In this document: positions 32,830 through 45,084 of the stretch, piece by piece
Numbering within the stretch: position 1 is the stretch's first letter
Layout: the number at the start of each line of letters is the position of its first letter
Assembly (NCBI GenBank): GCA_001972305.1
Contig: BDDD01000362.1
Location: 365,646-429,645 of the forward strand
Length of the DNA stretch: 64,000 bases
From: Cephalotus follicularis
Lineage: Eukaryota; Streptophyta; Magnoliopsida; Oxalidales; Cephalotaceae
Reading direction: 5' to 3'
Program-made: the position numbers and the translations under genes
The notes under the pieces: model-generated
What the model saw: only the letters and a program-made list of their open reading frames with translations
The model's database searches: none
What the model was told of the DNA's origin: nothing

Positions 32830-32967
32830 ATGGTTTGGCAAGAGAGGTAGACCTGAAACTACAAGAGTAAAAATAATAAAGAATGATTTACTTAACAAGA
32901 AATTTATAATGGATATAATTCTCGATAGAGTGCATGGAGAAAATCATGCAGCCAACCCCAACTAGCC
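32830..32967 (+). pseudogene. C-terminal scrap of a LINE-type reverse transcriptase
   Basis: The frame encodes FGKRGRPETTRVKIIKNDLL, then DIILDRVHGENHAANPN and a stop. The RGRP-x-xTW...DL...LDR..W...I..ADP pattern ends many plant LINE-like reverse-transcriptase proteins. The usual Trp residues are replaced and nothing upstream is recognisable. An alternative is chance similarity. Confidence 0.4.
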
Positions 32968-33710
32968 TGTGATTGAGTCATAGTAGTTATTATTAGATGT
33001 TGGTTGTATTTTAAAAAGCACTAAAGCGCTGAGGGGCATTGGAGTCGAGCTACAAGACGAAGGCATTGAAATTGTAAAATGAGATTTGGTGTGGAACTCA
33101 AGTAATTTTTTCTAGGTTGGTGACAAAACAGTCTTAGACCTTGTGCTGCATGGATAAATATGTTTGATATGGGGAATTTTCTACCAAAATAAACTGCCAC
33201 GTGTCCTCTGGAAATTTAGCCATATGTCCTATATAGTTACAAACACGTGGTCGGGTCATTATAATATGAAAAGTTTATGCTCAATAACGCCAGAGCGCCG
33301 AATAAGGAAATGGTGCAAGATCCTCGGCCGTTTTCTAGGGGTACAATAATCATCTCCGCAAGTCAAGTAAGGCAGTTTCATCCAGGCATCACTATAAATA
33401 CGACAATCAAATACATTACACAGGTCGGTCAATTCTAGACTCAAAGAACCTTATTGTTATCTTCTCAGTCATTACTGACTTAAGCATCAGAGAGTCCCCG
33501 GGAGTAATAACTCTTGGATCTTCGTTTAGTTTGCTTTCTTTGCGCAGGAAAGATCGCAAAACACTCAATCCAATACCTTTCTTGGAGCATTCAGTTCGCT
33601 TTTCTCTACAAATCAAACCCTTCCACTTAAGGGACTATTGTGTAGTTGATTCTTGCATCAACAGTTGGCACCGTCTGTGGGAAAATGCAACAAGAAGTCA
33701 TTGTAATCAT

Positions 33711-35410
33711 GCCTCCGAGAAGAAATATCAACTCCACGACCGATGGCAGCCAGGCTCCCACTGGAAGCCAAGCTCCCGCTTCTAGTCAAGTCACCGCATC
33801 TGAGCAAGCTCCCATCATGGGCGAGCAACTCAATCAGCTGCTCCAAGAAATGAGGCGCCTTACAACCTTGCTGGCAAACAACTTGGCCAGCCAAAATCAA
33901 ACTGGTCCGAGCAAGCTACCTACCCAGGATCAAGTTGGTCCGAGAATGCCAGCTATGGAAGTTCAACAGCCCCAAGGGCCAGGCGAAACCCGCTGAGGAG
34001 AGGCATGCGTCCTCCAAGGCGGTCAGAGATTGATACATCTCTGAGGACGAGAACAGAGATTGATACATCTCTGAGGACGAGAACAAAGATTGATACATCT
34101 CTGAGGGCAGAATCTTCAAGTGCAGGGGATCATACCTACAACCCCCAACAAGACCTTCTAAAGCAAGATCCGATGGAAGAGGACTACTCAATGGAAGAGA
34201 AGCAGACCCGAGCATGATCCTCTACTTCTCGTACGACAGAGACCTGACTAAGGAGTAGGTCGGACCATTCAGTCAGACTTACCGGGCAGTCCCAGGTTTC
34301 GAGCAAGACTAGAAACATTGAAGACATTGAGCAGACCATGAACAGAAGGTTTGCCGAGATGGAGAGGAGGATCAGAGGATCCGAGCACTCAAAGGGATAC
34401 TTATCAGAGGTACGAAATATCAACACCACTCATTTCACACCTAAGATAATGAGGGAGCATATCCCAATGGGATTATGATTCCTGAGTCTCAAGGAGTATG
34501 ATGGATCTACTGACCCGATCCAGCATATACGATACTACACTCAAATCATTCTGGTACACCAGGCTTTGGATGCAGTCCTTTGCTGAGGATTTCTGGCAAC
34601 ATTGACTAGAGTAGCCCAGTCATGGTATTCTACTCTCCCCCTGGATTAGGTGATGAATTTTGAATAGTTTACGGAACTGTTCGTTACCAAATTCCTCAAC
34701 AACACCACACAGAGAAGGAAATCTAGTCATCTGATCAATGTGGTGCAGGGGAAGAATGAGTCCCTCAAAGACTACCTCATCAGGTTCAACAAGGAGTCTC
34801 TGACAATGAAGGAATTAGAACCATCTTTTGCTCTGGCAGCATTGAACAGTGGGTTGAAAGACATCTCACATTTTACCTTTTCTCTTATGAAGAAGCCTGC
34901 TCTGGACATGGCTGACCTCCTCAGAAGATCCGAGAAGTATGTGAATGCCGATGAGGCAATGGTAGCCAGGAAGCAGAAGACTTCCTGGTCAGATCAGTAG
35001 GTGGAGAAAGAGGAGCACTCACAAAATGCTCCAGGGAAGAATAAAAAGAGGAAGGATATGTCAGAACTAACTAAGGATGACCTACGACACAAGCTCTCCA
35101 AAAGGGAGGAATCCCCAAAAAGGGGAACACCAATTCCAAACTGCAACAACTTCGCCCCTCTCCTGAAAATACGGACCAGGATACTGAGGGTGGAGAAGGA
35201 CAAGGTCCCCATCCAGTGGCCAGCCCCTTTAAGATCCCCGACGGAGAAGAGGGACTCTGATAAATATTGTCGGTACCACTGTGATCATGGCCATGATACG
35301 GAGGAGTGCAGGCACCTAAAGAATCAGATAGAGGACCTGATCTGCAAAGGTCATCTCAGAAGGTATGTTGACAGAAATGCTCCACAAGAAAAAAGGGAGC
35401 ACAGAGAATA
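33711..35410 (+). pseudogene. Gag region of Tat element A (fossil)
   Basis: MPPRRN start, GEQLNQLLQEMRRLTTLLAN, then a threefold repeat of AGATTGATACATCTCTGAGG with neighbouring bases (34025-34105), the gag core with NESLKDYLIRFNKESLTMKE, and a Cys/His cluster near 35270. Broken. Confidence 0.7.
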
Positions 35411-37301
35411 AGCTCCACAGCAGGAAGAAGAGCATCAGCCCGGAGGTGTGATACACACCATCTTTAGAGGGGTTTAATCTGGTGGTGACCATAGCAAGGC
35501 TCGAAAAGCCTATGCTAGACAGACATTTGCTGTGCAACAATACACGCATAGAAAAAAGTTGAATTCAGGTGGAGAAGATGAGGTAATATCCTTCTCAGAG
35601 GTGGACTATGAGGGAGTACACCTCCCTCATGACGATCCAATGGTAGTAACTCTTATAGTGAAATTATTCATTATGAAGAGGATCCTCATTGATAGTGGGA
35701 GCTCAGCGGACATCCTCTACAAGCATGAATTTGATCAAGTGAGGATCCTGGCACACCAGTTAAAGCCTGTCAAGACTCCTCTGGTAGGTTTCGTGGGAGA
35801 GATGGTCCATCCTCTGGGATCCATCGATCTGTCAGGGGTTGGAGGTACGGCCCTAAGCTAGACTCAAGTACATATGACATTCCTGGTGGTTGATACACCA
35901 ATCATGTACAATGCTATAATTGGGTGGCCAGGATTGAACCTAATGGAGGTAATAGTGTCAACTAGGCACTTATTGGTGAAGTTCCCGACCAGGTTTGGTG
36001 TGGGGGAAGTCCGAGGAAACTAACAAGTTGCTAGGTAGTGCTACCAGACTGCCATAAAAGACAAGGGGAGGGGAAAAGTCCTTCATATAGCAAATGTGGA
36101 GCTCGGAGGAGAAGTGGAGCCCGAGCGTCCATAGCCCATGGAAGATGTCATGCAAGTGCCTATGGAGGAAGGTAATACAGAGAAGGTATTTCAAGTTGGT
36201 TCACAACTTGTACAGGTGGAGAAAGAGGAACTAATAACATTCTTCAGAAACAGCAGAGATGTGTTCACCTGGTCGGCAGAGGAGGTCCCATGGATTAGCC
36301 TAGAGGTGATGGTGCATAGCTAAGTGTAGATCCAATGCGGCCTCCAACCAGGAAAAAGAAGAGAAACTTTGTGCCTGAGAGGCATAACAGATGAGGTGAG
36401 TAAGCTATTACAAGCGGGGTTTATCAAGGAAGTGCAATATTCTGACTGACGGGCGAACCCGGTCCTAGTCAAGAAGGCCAACGGTAAGTGTAGGATGTGC
36501 ATAGATTTTACTGATCTCAACAAAACTTGTCTGAAACACCATTTCCCCCTCTCGAAGATTGATCAATTAGTGGATACGACCTCCAGTTACAGAATGTTGA
36601 GCATCTTGGATGCTTACTCTTGCTACAATCAAATTCCAATGTACGGACCAGACGAGAACAAGGCAGTCTTCATCACTAATAGATGTATGTATTGTTACAA
36701 AGTCATGCCTTTCAGATTAAACCTACCAACTATTGGTCAGCAAAATATTTGAGCCTCAAATTGAGAGGAATATGGAGGTCTAAATTGACGATATGCTCGT
36801 CATGACACCATCGAGGAGTTCTCACATTAAAGACTTGGAAGAGACATTTGAGGTATTAAGAAGATACAAGATGTGCCTCAATCCTTCCAAGTGTACTTTT
36901 GGGGTCACTTCTGGTAAGTTCCTCGGGTTTATGGTTTCTAGTAGAGGAATAGAGGCCAACCCAGAGAAGATATCAGCTATTCAGGGCATGAAGCCTCCTC
37001 AATCTATCAGGGATGTGCAGAGGTTAAATGACAAAATTGATGCCCTGAACAGGTTCATCTCTAAGTCAGCAGAAAAATGCTTACTCTTCTTCAAGGTGTT
37101 AAGGGACCCCAAGGGGTACCCTTGGGGTTCCTCTGGTCAGAAGAATGTCAAGCAGCCTTCAAGAAATTGAAGGAATACCTGACTTTCCCTCATCTGATAT
37201 CAAAACCATGAGATGTGGAAGACTTGTATTTGTACCTTGCGGCGACACAAGGCGCAATGTGTGCAGTGCTAGTCAGGAAATAGGAGAAAGTTCAAAGGTC
37301 G

Positions 37302-37955
37302 GTGTATTATGTGAGCAAGGCCTTAAATGATACCGCGGAGAGGTACCCAGAGATAGAGAAATTTGCCTATGCTCTGATTATTGCTGCGAGAAAGCTAAGG
37401 CCGTATTTTCAGGCCCATACTATCAAGGTTTTAACTGACAAGCCACTTAGACAAGTGTTAGCAAAGCTAGACATGTCGGGCAGACTAGTCAAGTGGTCCG
37501 TCGAATTGGGTGAGTACGACGTGAAGTATGAAGCCAGACCAGCAATAAAATCACAGGTCTTGACAGATTTTGTAAGAGATAATACACATACGGAGTATAT
37601 GGAAGAAGACTCCTCAGAACATGAAAAGGGCTTATGGAAAGTATTAGTTGATGGGTCATCCTGTATCTCCGGAAGTAGAGCAGGATTGGTGCTAACTAGT
37701 CCTGATTGGTGGACCTTTGAGTATGCTCTGAGATTTGGGTTCAAAGCAACAAATAATGAAGCAGAATGGGAAGCTCTGATTGTCGGATTGACAACTGCGA
37801 AGCACTTAGAGGTTAAAAAAATAGAGGCCTCTAGTGATTCTCAGCTGGTGGTTGGTCTGGTGAGCGGAGAGTACGAGGCCAGAGAAGATTCCATGGCTAA
37901 ATACTTAGCCCATGTTCAGAATTTGAGTCGGCTTTCGAATTATTCTGAGTTTTGA
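37302..37955 (+). pseudogene. RNase H and archaeal-type RNase H region of Tat element A (fossil)
   Basis: The first part, YPEIEKFAYALIIAARKLRP and LTDKPLRQVLAKLD, is the retroviral-type RNase H that follows reverse transcriptase. The second part, WKVLVDGSSCISGSRAGLVL, NNEAEWEALIVGL and ASSDSQLVV, is an extra RNase H domain with the DG, E and SDS catalytic pattern. This double arrangement is known from the Tat lineage. Confidence 0.8.
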
Positions 37956-38487
37956 AAGTTCCCATAACAGAGAACGCAAGAGCAGACCAGTTGTCAAAGT
38001 TAGCTACAGCGAGGGAATTAGAAAAGAATCAAACCGTGCTAGTAGACTACTTAAACAAGTCCACCATATCTGAGGTTGATGTGATGGATATTGATGTCCA
38101 ACAAGAGCTAAACTGGATGACCATGTTCATTAGTTGGTTAAGGGATGGTATTCTGCCAGAGGACCCAAAGGAGGAAAGAAGATTGGTATACAGATCCAAT
38201 CGTTACCAGTTCAGAGAAGGGATCCTCTACAAAAGATCATTCTCTTTCCCTTTGTTGAGGTGTCTAGCTCCTTCAGAGGTCAACTATGCTCTAAGGGAGG
38301 TCCATGAAGGAGTATGTGAAAATCACACAGGGGGCAGGACCTTGTCCAATAAATTGTTGAGGTAGGGCTATTTTCGGCCCACCATGCACCAAGACGCCAT
38401 CGACTTTGTGAGAAAATGTGATAAGTGTCAGAGGAATGCTAATATAAGTAAAAGACCATAAGAGCCTTTAACATCCATCATGGCCCC

Positions 38488-39357
38488 TTGGCCCTTTGCG
38501 CAATGAGGAATGGACTTCGTCGGACCATTACTAGTGGCAACCGGACAGAGAAAGTACCTCATTGTGGCATTGTGGCAGTGGACTACTTCACCAAATGGGT
38601 AGAAGCCGAGCCCCTAGTTACAATAACAGAGAGGAATACAGAAAGCTTTGTATGGAAGTCAATCATTTGCAAATTTGGAGTCCCTAGAGTAATTGTCTCT
38701 GATAATGGGAAGCAATTTGACTGTCAAGCTTTCCTTGATTTTTGCAAAGAATGGAGAATTGAGCACAGGCTTGTCTCTGTAGCCTACCCCAAGAGCAATG
38801 GCCAAGCAGAGGTCATTAATAGAGAAATCATCTTAGGGTTGAAGAAACGCCTCGAGGATAGAAAAGGAAGATGGACAGAGGAACTGCATAGTGTACTATG
38901 GGTTTATCGAACTACTCCTTGGACTATAACTAGTGAGTCCCCATTCAGCCTTTGTTTTGGATAGAAAGCTATGATACCGATGGAGATTGTGGCGCATTCC
39001 CCTGGAGTCGTGCATTTCAATGAAGCTAATAATGAAGAATGGTTGAGGAATCTCCTCGACTTAGTGGAAGAGCTCAGAGATAAATCTACCATAAAAGTAG
39101 CAGCTTACCAACAGAGAGTGAGCCGTTATTACAATTAAAGAGTAAACCCTGGACCACTAAGGGAGGGAGACCTAGTCCTCCGCAATGCGGCCATATCAGA
39201 TCCTGCCGGCACCAGAGGGAAGTTAGCTCCTAATTGGGAGGGACCCTACAAGGTGAAGAAAGTGTTCCGACCTGGAACATTCAAACTTGAAACTTTGGGG
39301 GGCAGGGAGATTCCTAGAGTTTGGAATGTCGAGCATCTAAAGAAATATTACCAATGA
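38488..39357 (+). pseudogene. Integrase core of Tat element A (fossil)
   Basis: VAVDYFTKWVEAEPL, VIVSDNGKQFD and SNGQAEVINREI give the three acidic residues of the DDE core. A C-terminal part ends VWNVEHLKKYYQ before the 3' untranslated region. Confidence 0.8.
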
Positions 39358-40695
39358 AGATTGTAAATATGTACAAGTTCAAGAATGTCAATACAAAGAT
39401 TTTTTTCTTCAAAAAGAGCAGTTCCAAGATTATAGTTTCAAGTTTGCAAAGGACATGAGGTTCAATGTTCACGCCCTTAAACCTCTAAAAAGCCTCCAAC
39501 AAGTTCCCTCAACAAAAGCTTTGATACAAGCTTGTCAAACCACACTCCTAAAGGAGTAGTTAGAGAAGACTCCCATTAGAGGAGCAATCAGAGTAGGCCT
39601 TGATACAGGACTGGAGCTCTCCAAATCTCGAACAAACTAAGCACCAAAGTAGACTCATGTCTTGAACAAACTAAAGTCTACAATCTGAGAAGACTACCAT
39701 CAGAGGAGCACCTAGGACTCCCATCAGAGAAGCACCTAAGACTCCTGTCAAAGGAGAAATCCTAAAAGACCCCTAAGGGGGAAATTATAAAAGATTCCTA
39801 AGGGAATGACTAAAAGACTTCCAAGGAAGCAACAAATAAAGACTCCCAAGGGAGCAAATACTGGTCGGCAAATCCATAAGAACTTATCCGACCAGACCAA
39901 TATCTTGTCTTGAGAGGCGAACACATAAGAACTCACAGCGATCAAGTTCATTGGACGGAACACTTTAATATAAGTGTCCTCATGAAGGCTGTAAGCTCAG
40001 ACGACCATGTCTGAAAAATATCAGACCAGACGAGATCCTGGTCTACAAATCCATAAGAACTTGTCAGACCAGACCTACAATTTGGTCTGTGAACACTTAA
40101 GAACACACAAAGATCAAGTCTTTTTGCCCAAGCACTTTGACACAAAGTGTCCTACGGGGACTAGAAAGCTTAGGTAACTTGGTCTGAAAAATAGCAGACC
40201 ATTATAAAAGAAGTCTACAAATAGGATAGACTAAGTAAAAATTTTTAAGGGAATTACAAAAGCTCTAATGAAGCAGAAGTCAAATTCTATTACTTACATT
40301 AAATTTTTCTAAAGGAATTGTAAGTTCTTGATTGAAGCTAAAGAAGCTACAAAAGCATGCAAAGCGAGAAAGAGAAAATTCCTAAGGGAATGAAAAAGAT
40401 ACAATGATGCCAAAGCTTTGTATTTTATTATTTGAAGAAAAATTACAAGTACAAGATACAAGGTAAAAAGAAAGAAAAATCCTAGCCTAGTCTTCATCCC
40501 CTGAAGGGATATCATGAACAGAAGAAGAAGCAGGCTCTCGGAAGCTCACAAGCTCAGGAGACAAGATATCCTCGGCACGAGGACTAGAGTAAGGAACAAG
40601 TGCGTGTGACTGCTCTACCCTTTGCACCTCTTCATTATTCTCGGAGGTGAGGCGAGCTTCCACTTCCTTAGCATCAATGCCCTCGGGGAAGAAAT
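39358..40695 (+). mobile_element. 3' untranslated region of Tat element A, with tandem repeats and antisense ORF end
   Basis: Contains short GACTCC-AAGGGAGCA repeats (about 39540-39860) and TCCATAAGAACTTGTCAGAC-type words. From about 40490 to 40690 is a minus-strand stretch matching the C-terminal end of the antisense gene at 45085-45330. The resemblance to 44342-45330 is clear, but the stretch breaks off at about 40695 where Tekay sequence begins. Confidence 0.65.
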
Positions 40696-41729
40696 CATAC
40701 TAGTCCATAGATGGGGAAGAGATTCCAGACTGCCTTCGGAACGAGATTGAATCTCAGCACAACATTCCACCCGCAGACAGATGGACAATCAGAGTGTACC
40801 ATCCATACCTTGGAAGATATGCTCTGGGCTTTTGTGATCGACTTTGTAGCCACTTGGGAGGACCATATTCCTTTGATAGAGTTTTCATACAGCAACAGCT
40901 ATCACTCGAGTATTGGTATGCCCCTGTACGAGGCACTGTATGGGAGGAAGTGCAGATCACCCATCTGTTGGGATGAAGTTGGTGAGCGACCGTTGCTTGG
41001 GTCAGATTTAGTGGAAGAGAAGTTCTTGGCAGCTCAGAGTCGGCAGAAGAGTTATGTCGACAGTGTGAAAAGGAGACCGTTGACCTTCGATGTTGGAGAT
41101 CATGTGTTCTTGAAGGTATCTCTGTGGAAGGGGGTACAAAGGTTCGAAAAGAAGGGCAAGTTAGCTCCACGCTATATTGGTCCCTTCGAGATTCTAGAGA
41201 GAGTCGAGGAGGTGGCATATCAGCTCACCTTACCTCCTACGCTGTCGAATGTATATGATGTCTTCCATATTTTGATGTTGATAGGATATATCCGAGACCC
41301 ATCACACGTCTTGGACTATGATTTAAATCCTGTGCGAGATGACCTATCTTGCGAGGAGTTACCGGTGCTGATTCTAGATTGGAAGACGCAAGCACTGAGG
41401 AACCGAACCATTTCTATGGTGAAGTTTCAATGGCAGTTTCACCATCCCGACGAGGCTACTTGGGAACGTGAGGATGATATCTTAGAGTGTTACCCTCATT
41501 TATTTTAGTATTGTTTAAATTTTGAGGACGAAATTCCTTGAACGAGGGGTGGATGTAACGCCCGGGATTTTTGTTTATTGTAATATTTAGGATTGAAATG
41601 TAACCTTATTGTGAAATTAACGAGAATGTCAGAATTCCCAACTTTGATGATGTTTTTTCAAACTCTAATTATGTTGATGTTGGAAGAAAAAGGATTAAGA
41701 AATGATAAGGGTACATTTTAAGTCAAAAC

Positions 41730-41905
41730 GACGCAGTTTTGGGTTAAAAGCGTCGACGCCTTAATGAGAGCGTTGACGCCTATGGAATCAAAGCACACGG
41801 AAGTGCATGCACATGCACATCGACACCTGTCGATGATGTCAACGCCCTTCAAGTAAAACGCTATAAGCGTTGACGCCTGCATGTAAACGTCGACGTTTAG
41901 AGCCG
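41730..41905. repeat. GCGTCGACGC cluster 1 in the Tekay LTR
   Basis: AAGCGTCGACGCCTT, AGCGTTGACGCC, ATCGACACC, TGTCGATGATGTCAACGCCC, AAGCGTTGACGCC and AAACGTCGACGTTTA, about 180-350 bp into the LTR. The position matches CAGTCGACTG cluster 1 of the LTR at 12419. Confidence 0.85.
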
Positions 41906-42689
41906 AATCTCGGACACGTCCTGAGGCTGACAAAGACGTGGTGCAAGGAGGCATGTTAAGGCATTAATCAGACGCCTCACATGCGAAGGGATAACGTGCT
42001 AGACATACACCAAGCTTCCTAGGTCTGCCAAGACTGAAGTGAAAGAAAATAGGCGACATGTGACTACCTGCAACAGTCACAGAAGGCAGAGGGAGACACC
42101 TGGTTCGCCATGCAACCAGGTGTGGAGGAAGAGAGAGACATAAGCCATTGAAGAAGAAGAAAATAAAAAGGGGACCTGCATAAAAACTCCTACTCTCCCT
42201 AAACCGAACCTAGAGAAAAGAGAACACAAAGAAACAGTGTGTGTTGAAAGGGAAAACAGTAAGAAATCGGCAAGGGAGGAGAGAACCAGAAACCTCCATT
42301 GTTGAGCCACCATTGTTGAACTTGGTTGTAGCTTGGAACTTGGAGCTCGTGGGATTGCAGCTATGGACGAACCTTGAGGCTGTTGTGACCGGTTTTCGTG
42401 GGCACAAAGGGTGGACATTCTAGTTCCTAACTTGGAACAAAATGTAGGGGAAAGTAGTGGATTTTATACATACAATGTTGAGTTTTAAGTTAATGTAGTG
42501 CCATTAATGAAATGCATGAATTGCATGATGATTGAGATGAATTGGGATTGTTGGATTGTTGTTATGGCTACTGTGATGTACAAGTAACCATGCATGTGTA
42601 ATCTGAATGATAACTGAATTGGATTGGCATGTTAATTGGATTATTTTCCCCTGGTTTTGGCTAAAACGATGATAATGACGCTACTGGAC

Positions 42690-43095
42690 TGTTTAAGCGT
42701 CGACGCCTTAATATGTAAAAGGCAGTAGACGTCGACGCGTAAATAAAGCATCGACGCCTTATATGAACAACTGCAGAAACGTGATATTGCTTACGGGTTG
42801 CATGTAATGATCAATTATGGATTTTATGAATTATTGATAGTCTGATGAAATAGTTACATATATTAATAACATGTTGTGCGTACTACACCGTAAGGAAGAT
42901 TTCTGGGATTGCAAATAAGTTTGGGGGTTGGATTCCCCCTGCAATCTAGACTGGTGAAGTGATACCTCCTGGTATCATAAAAGCGTCGACGCCTTGGTAA
43001 AGCGTCGACGCCTTTGGTTCTTCTACGCCTGGGATTGAATACATGAGACGTTGATGCTTAGAGGACATAAGCATCGACGCCCAGAGGATAAGAGT
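42690..43095. repeat. GCGTCGACGC cluster 2 in the Tekay LTR
   Basis: AAGCGTCGACGCCTT, GACGTCGACGCGT, GCATCGACGCC, AAGCGTCGACGCC (twice, 42982-43015), GACGTTGATGC and GCATCGACGCCC, about 1.14-1.54 kb into the LTR. The position matches CAGTCGACTG cluster 2 of the LTR at 12419. Confidence 0.85.
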
Positions 43096-44341
43096 TGAAG
43101 CTTATGCCCCTGGTTTGAATAATTTGACCCGAATTGAACCCGATGACTCCGAAACGACTCTAGATACGACTCTAGGCAAGTTTGAGCTTATGATTGCATT
43201 GCACTTGCATTGCATTAAGCCTGGATTGTGGATTGTTGATTGAATTGGATTGTTTAATTGCTTTAAAAATGTCTTATCATTTTTAGGGAGTTACACTCAT
43301 GAATTCTTGCAAATTACTATTTTGTATAAAGTGCTATGTTCAAACTGAAACGTAGTTTTGAAAATGGATTGATGCATGTTTTGAATAAACATGCCGTTTA
43401 AAAAGGATTGTTACATATTTTGAATAAATATGTGTTACAAGTATTTTATGATGCATATCTTACTTGAAAAAAATGATTGTTTTATATATTGGCAAATATA
43501 TATATGTTGTTCGAGTATTTATTATTATAAATTACTTGAATTGGATTGTGTTTGAGGATTGTGCCGTATTAGTTGCGGTGGTGGAGATGCCATCGACGCT
43601 AGTAGGCGGGTCGAACTCTTGGGGCCAGGAGTTGGCGAGAGGAGCCCATGTGTTGTAGTCATAGCCGTCGTGCTAATGACTTTGGATTGTGGCCTGCTTC
43701 GAGTCATCCGGAGAGTGGTGATTGGAGTGAGGAGAACAGTGTCTGGGTCAGGAGTTGGTGGTGCCTTTGTAGTTGTAAATGGATTGTTGGATTGTAGCCA
43801 TTCGGCATGTTTACTCTATTGGCGTTATATATGTATATACACAAATATATATGTAATATTACCAGATACTATATATTGAATCCACGACTGCATACATTAC
43901 ATGACATGCATTATCTTAAATCCTAAATTGTATTTATGACTTTACTACTTAGCCGAGTGAGGACAAAGGCTAACCCCCTACTATTACAGATTGATGCAGT
44001 GGGCACTGTGGCTGCTAGCACTTGGACCGAAGAGAAGACTGAGATGTCCTCTCTTGTACTTATTTTTGAATAATGAACAATGTTTATTATACTTGGAGAC
44101 TAATGTGTTTTGTAACCGTATTTTATATCACGCTCCGTTTGAGGGCAATTGACAATGTTGTGGTGTGTTGTTATTAAACAATCTGGTATCACGTAGTATG
44201 GGATGCGTGATACGTACTAAATTCAGCTTATTTATATGATGCTTCCGCAAGTTTTTTATTTATTCGTAAAATTAACCTGGATAATGTTATGATGATTGTC
44301 TTTACCGCTTTAATGTTGTCTTATGGAAACGGGGTGTGACA

Positions 44342-44730
44342 AGACTCCTAAGGGAGCCATCAGAGAAGACTCCCACTGGAGAAGTCAGACAAGGTTATTC
44401 AATGAACATCCTTCAACACTTCGACAATAAAAGACTGCTAAAGGAGCACTCAGAGAAGACCCTCAAGGGAGCAATCAGAGCAGACCCTTGATACAGGACT
44501 AGAGCTCTTCGAAGACAAAATCTTAATACAAGCCCATTGAAAGACTCTTAAGGGAGCAGTTAAACAAACACTCCTAAGGGAGCAATTGTAGAAAGACTCC
44601 TAAGGGAGCAATTAAATAAAGATTCCTAAGGGAGAAATTCGAGAAGACTCCTAAGGGAGCAACCAAAGAAGACTCCTAAGGGAGCAATCAGAGAAGACTC
44701 CTAAGGGAGCAATCAACAAAAGACTCCCAA
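44342..44730 (+). repeat. Short tandem units GACTCCTAAGGGAGCAATCA (about 30-35 bp)
   Basis: At least nine units, each with GACTCCTAAGGGAGCA plus a variable A-rich linker, mainly 44546-44730. This is the same core as in the 77/85-bp array at 21243-22560 but with shorter linkers, so unit length is evolving quickly. Confidence 0.8.
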
Positions 44731-45084
44731 GGGAGAGAATACTGGTCGACAAATCCATGTCAGACCAAACCTAAATCGTATATTGATCTGTGAACTCATA
44801 AGAACTCACAAAGATCAAGTTTGTTGGATGAACGCTTTGATACAAGTGTCCCCATGAGGGCTAGAAAACTCAATCGATTTGGTCTGAAAAACATCAGACA
44901 GGACAAAATCTTGGTCTGTAAACTCGTAAGAACTTGTCAAACCAGAAACAAATCTTGGTCTACGAACACATAAGAACTCAACAGACTAAGTGAAATTTTC
45001 TAAGGGAATTGTAAAAGCTACAATGAAGCAGAAGTTAAGTTTTATTACTTAAGAAAAAATTACATAAGTGTACAAAAAAAAAAT

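Larger units (their letters stand above)
33165..39357 (+). mobile_element. Ty3/gypsy Tat-lineage element A: 5' LTR, gag and pol (fossil)
   Basis: 5' LTR 33165-33663 (TGATATGGGGAATTTTC to GCATCAACA), then the primer region GTTGGCACCGTCTGTGGG at 33664. Parts in order: gag from ATG 33711; a zinc-knuckle-like CRYHCDHGHDTEECRHL (about 35270); protease (LIDSGSSADILY, about 35687); reverse transcriptase (36230-37110); RNase H; a second, archaeal-type RNase H (about 37640-37910); integrase with HHCC-like and DDE regions (38330-39357). The second RNase H is the mark of the Tat lineage (Ogre/Retand/Grande relatives). It is broken, with on the order of ten or more breaks. No matching 3' LTR lies in the window. 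Confidence 0.88.
40696..44341 (+). mobile_element. Ty3/gypsy Tekay remnant: integrase end, chromodomain and 3' LTR
   Basis: From about 40699 the frame reads QTAFGTRLNLSTTFHPQTDG (end of the integrase core) and continues to a stop at 41508, with the chromodomain-like end FQWQFHHPDEATWERE. A purine-rich tract (AACGAGGGGTGGA, about 41541) precedes the LTR, which runs 41554-44341 (TGTAACGCCCGGG to ACGGGGTGTGACA), 2,788 bp. No 5' LTR is present; the left side ends abruptly against Tat element A. Fossil with the 5' part absent. Confidence 0.85.
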
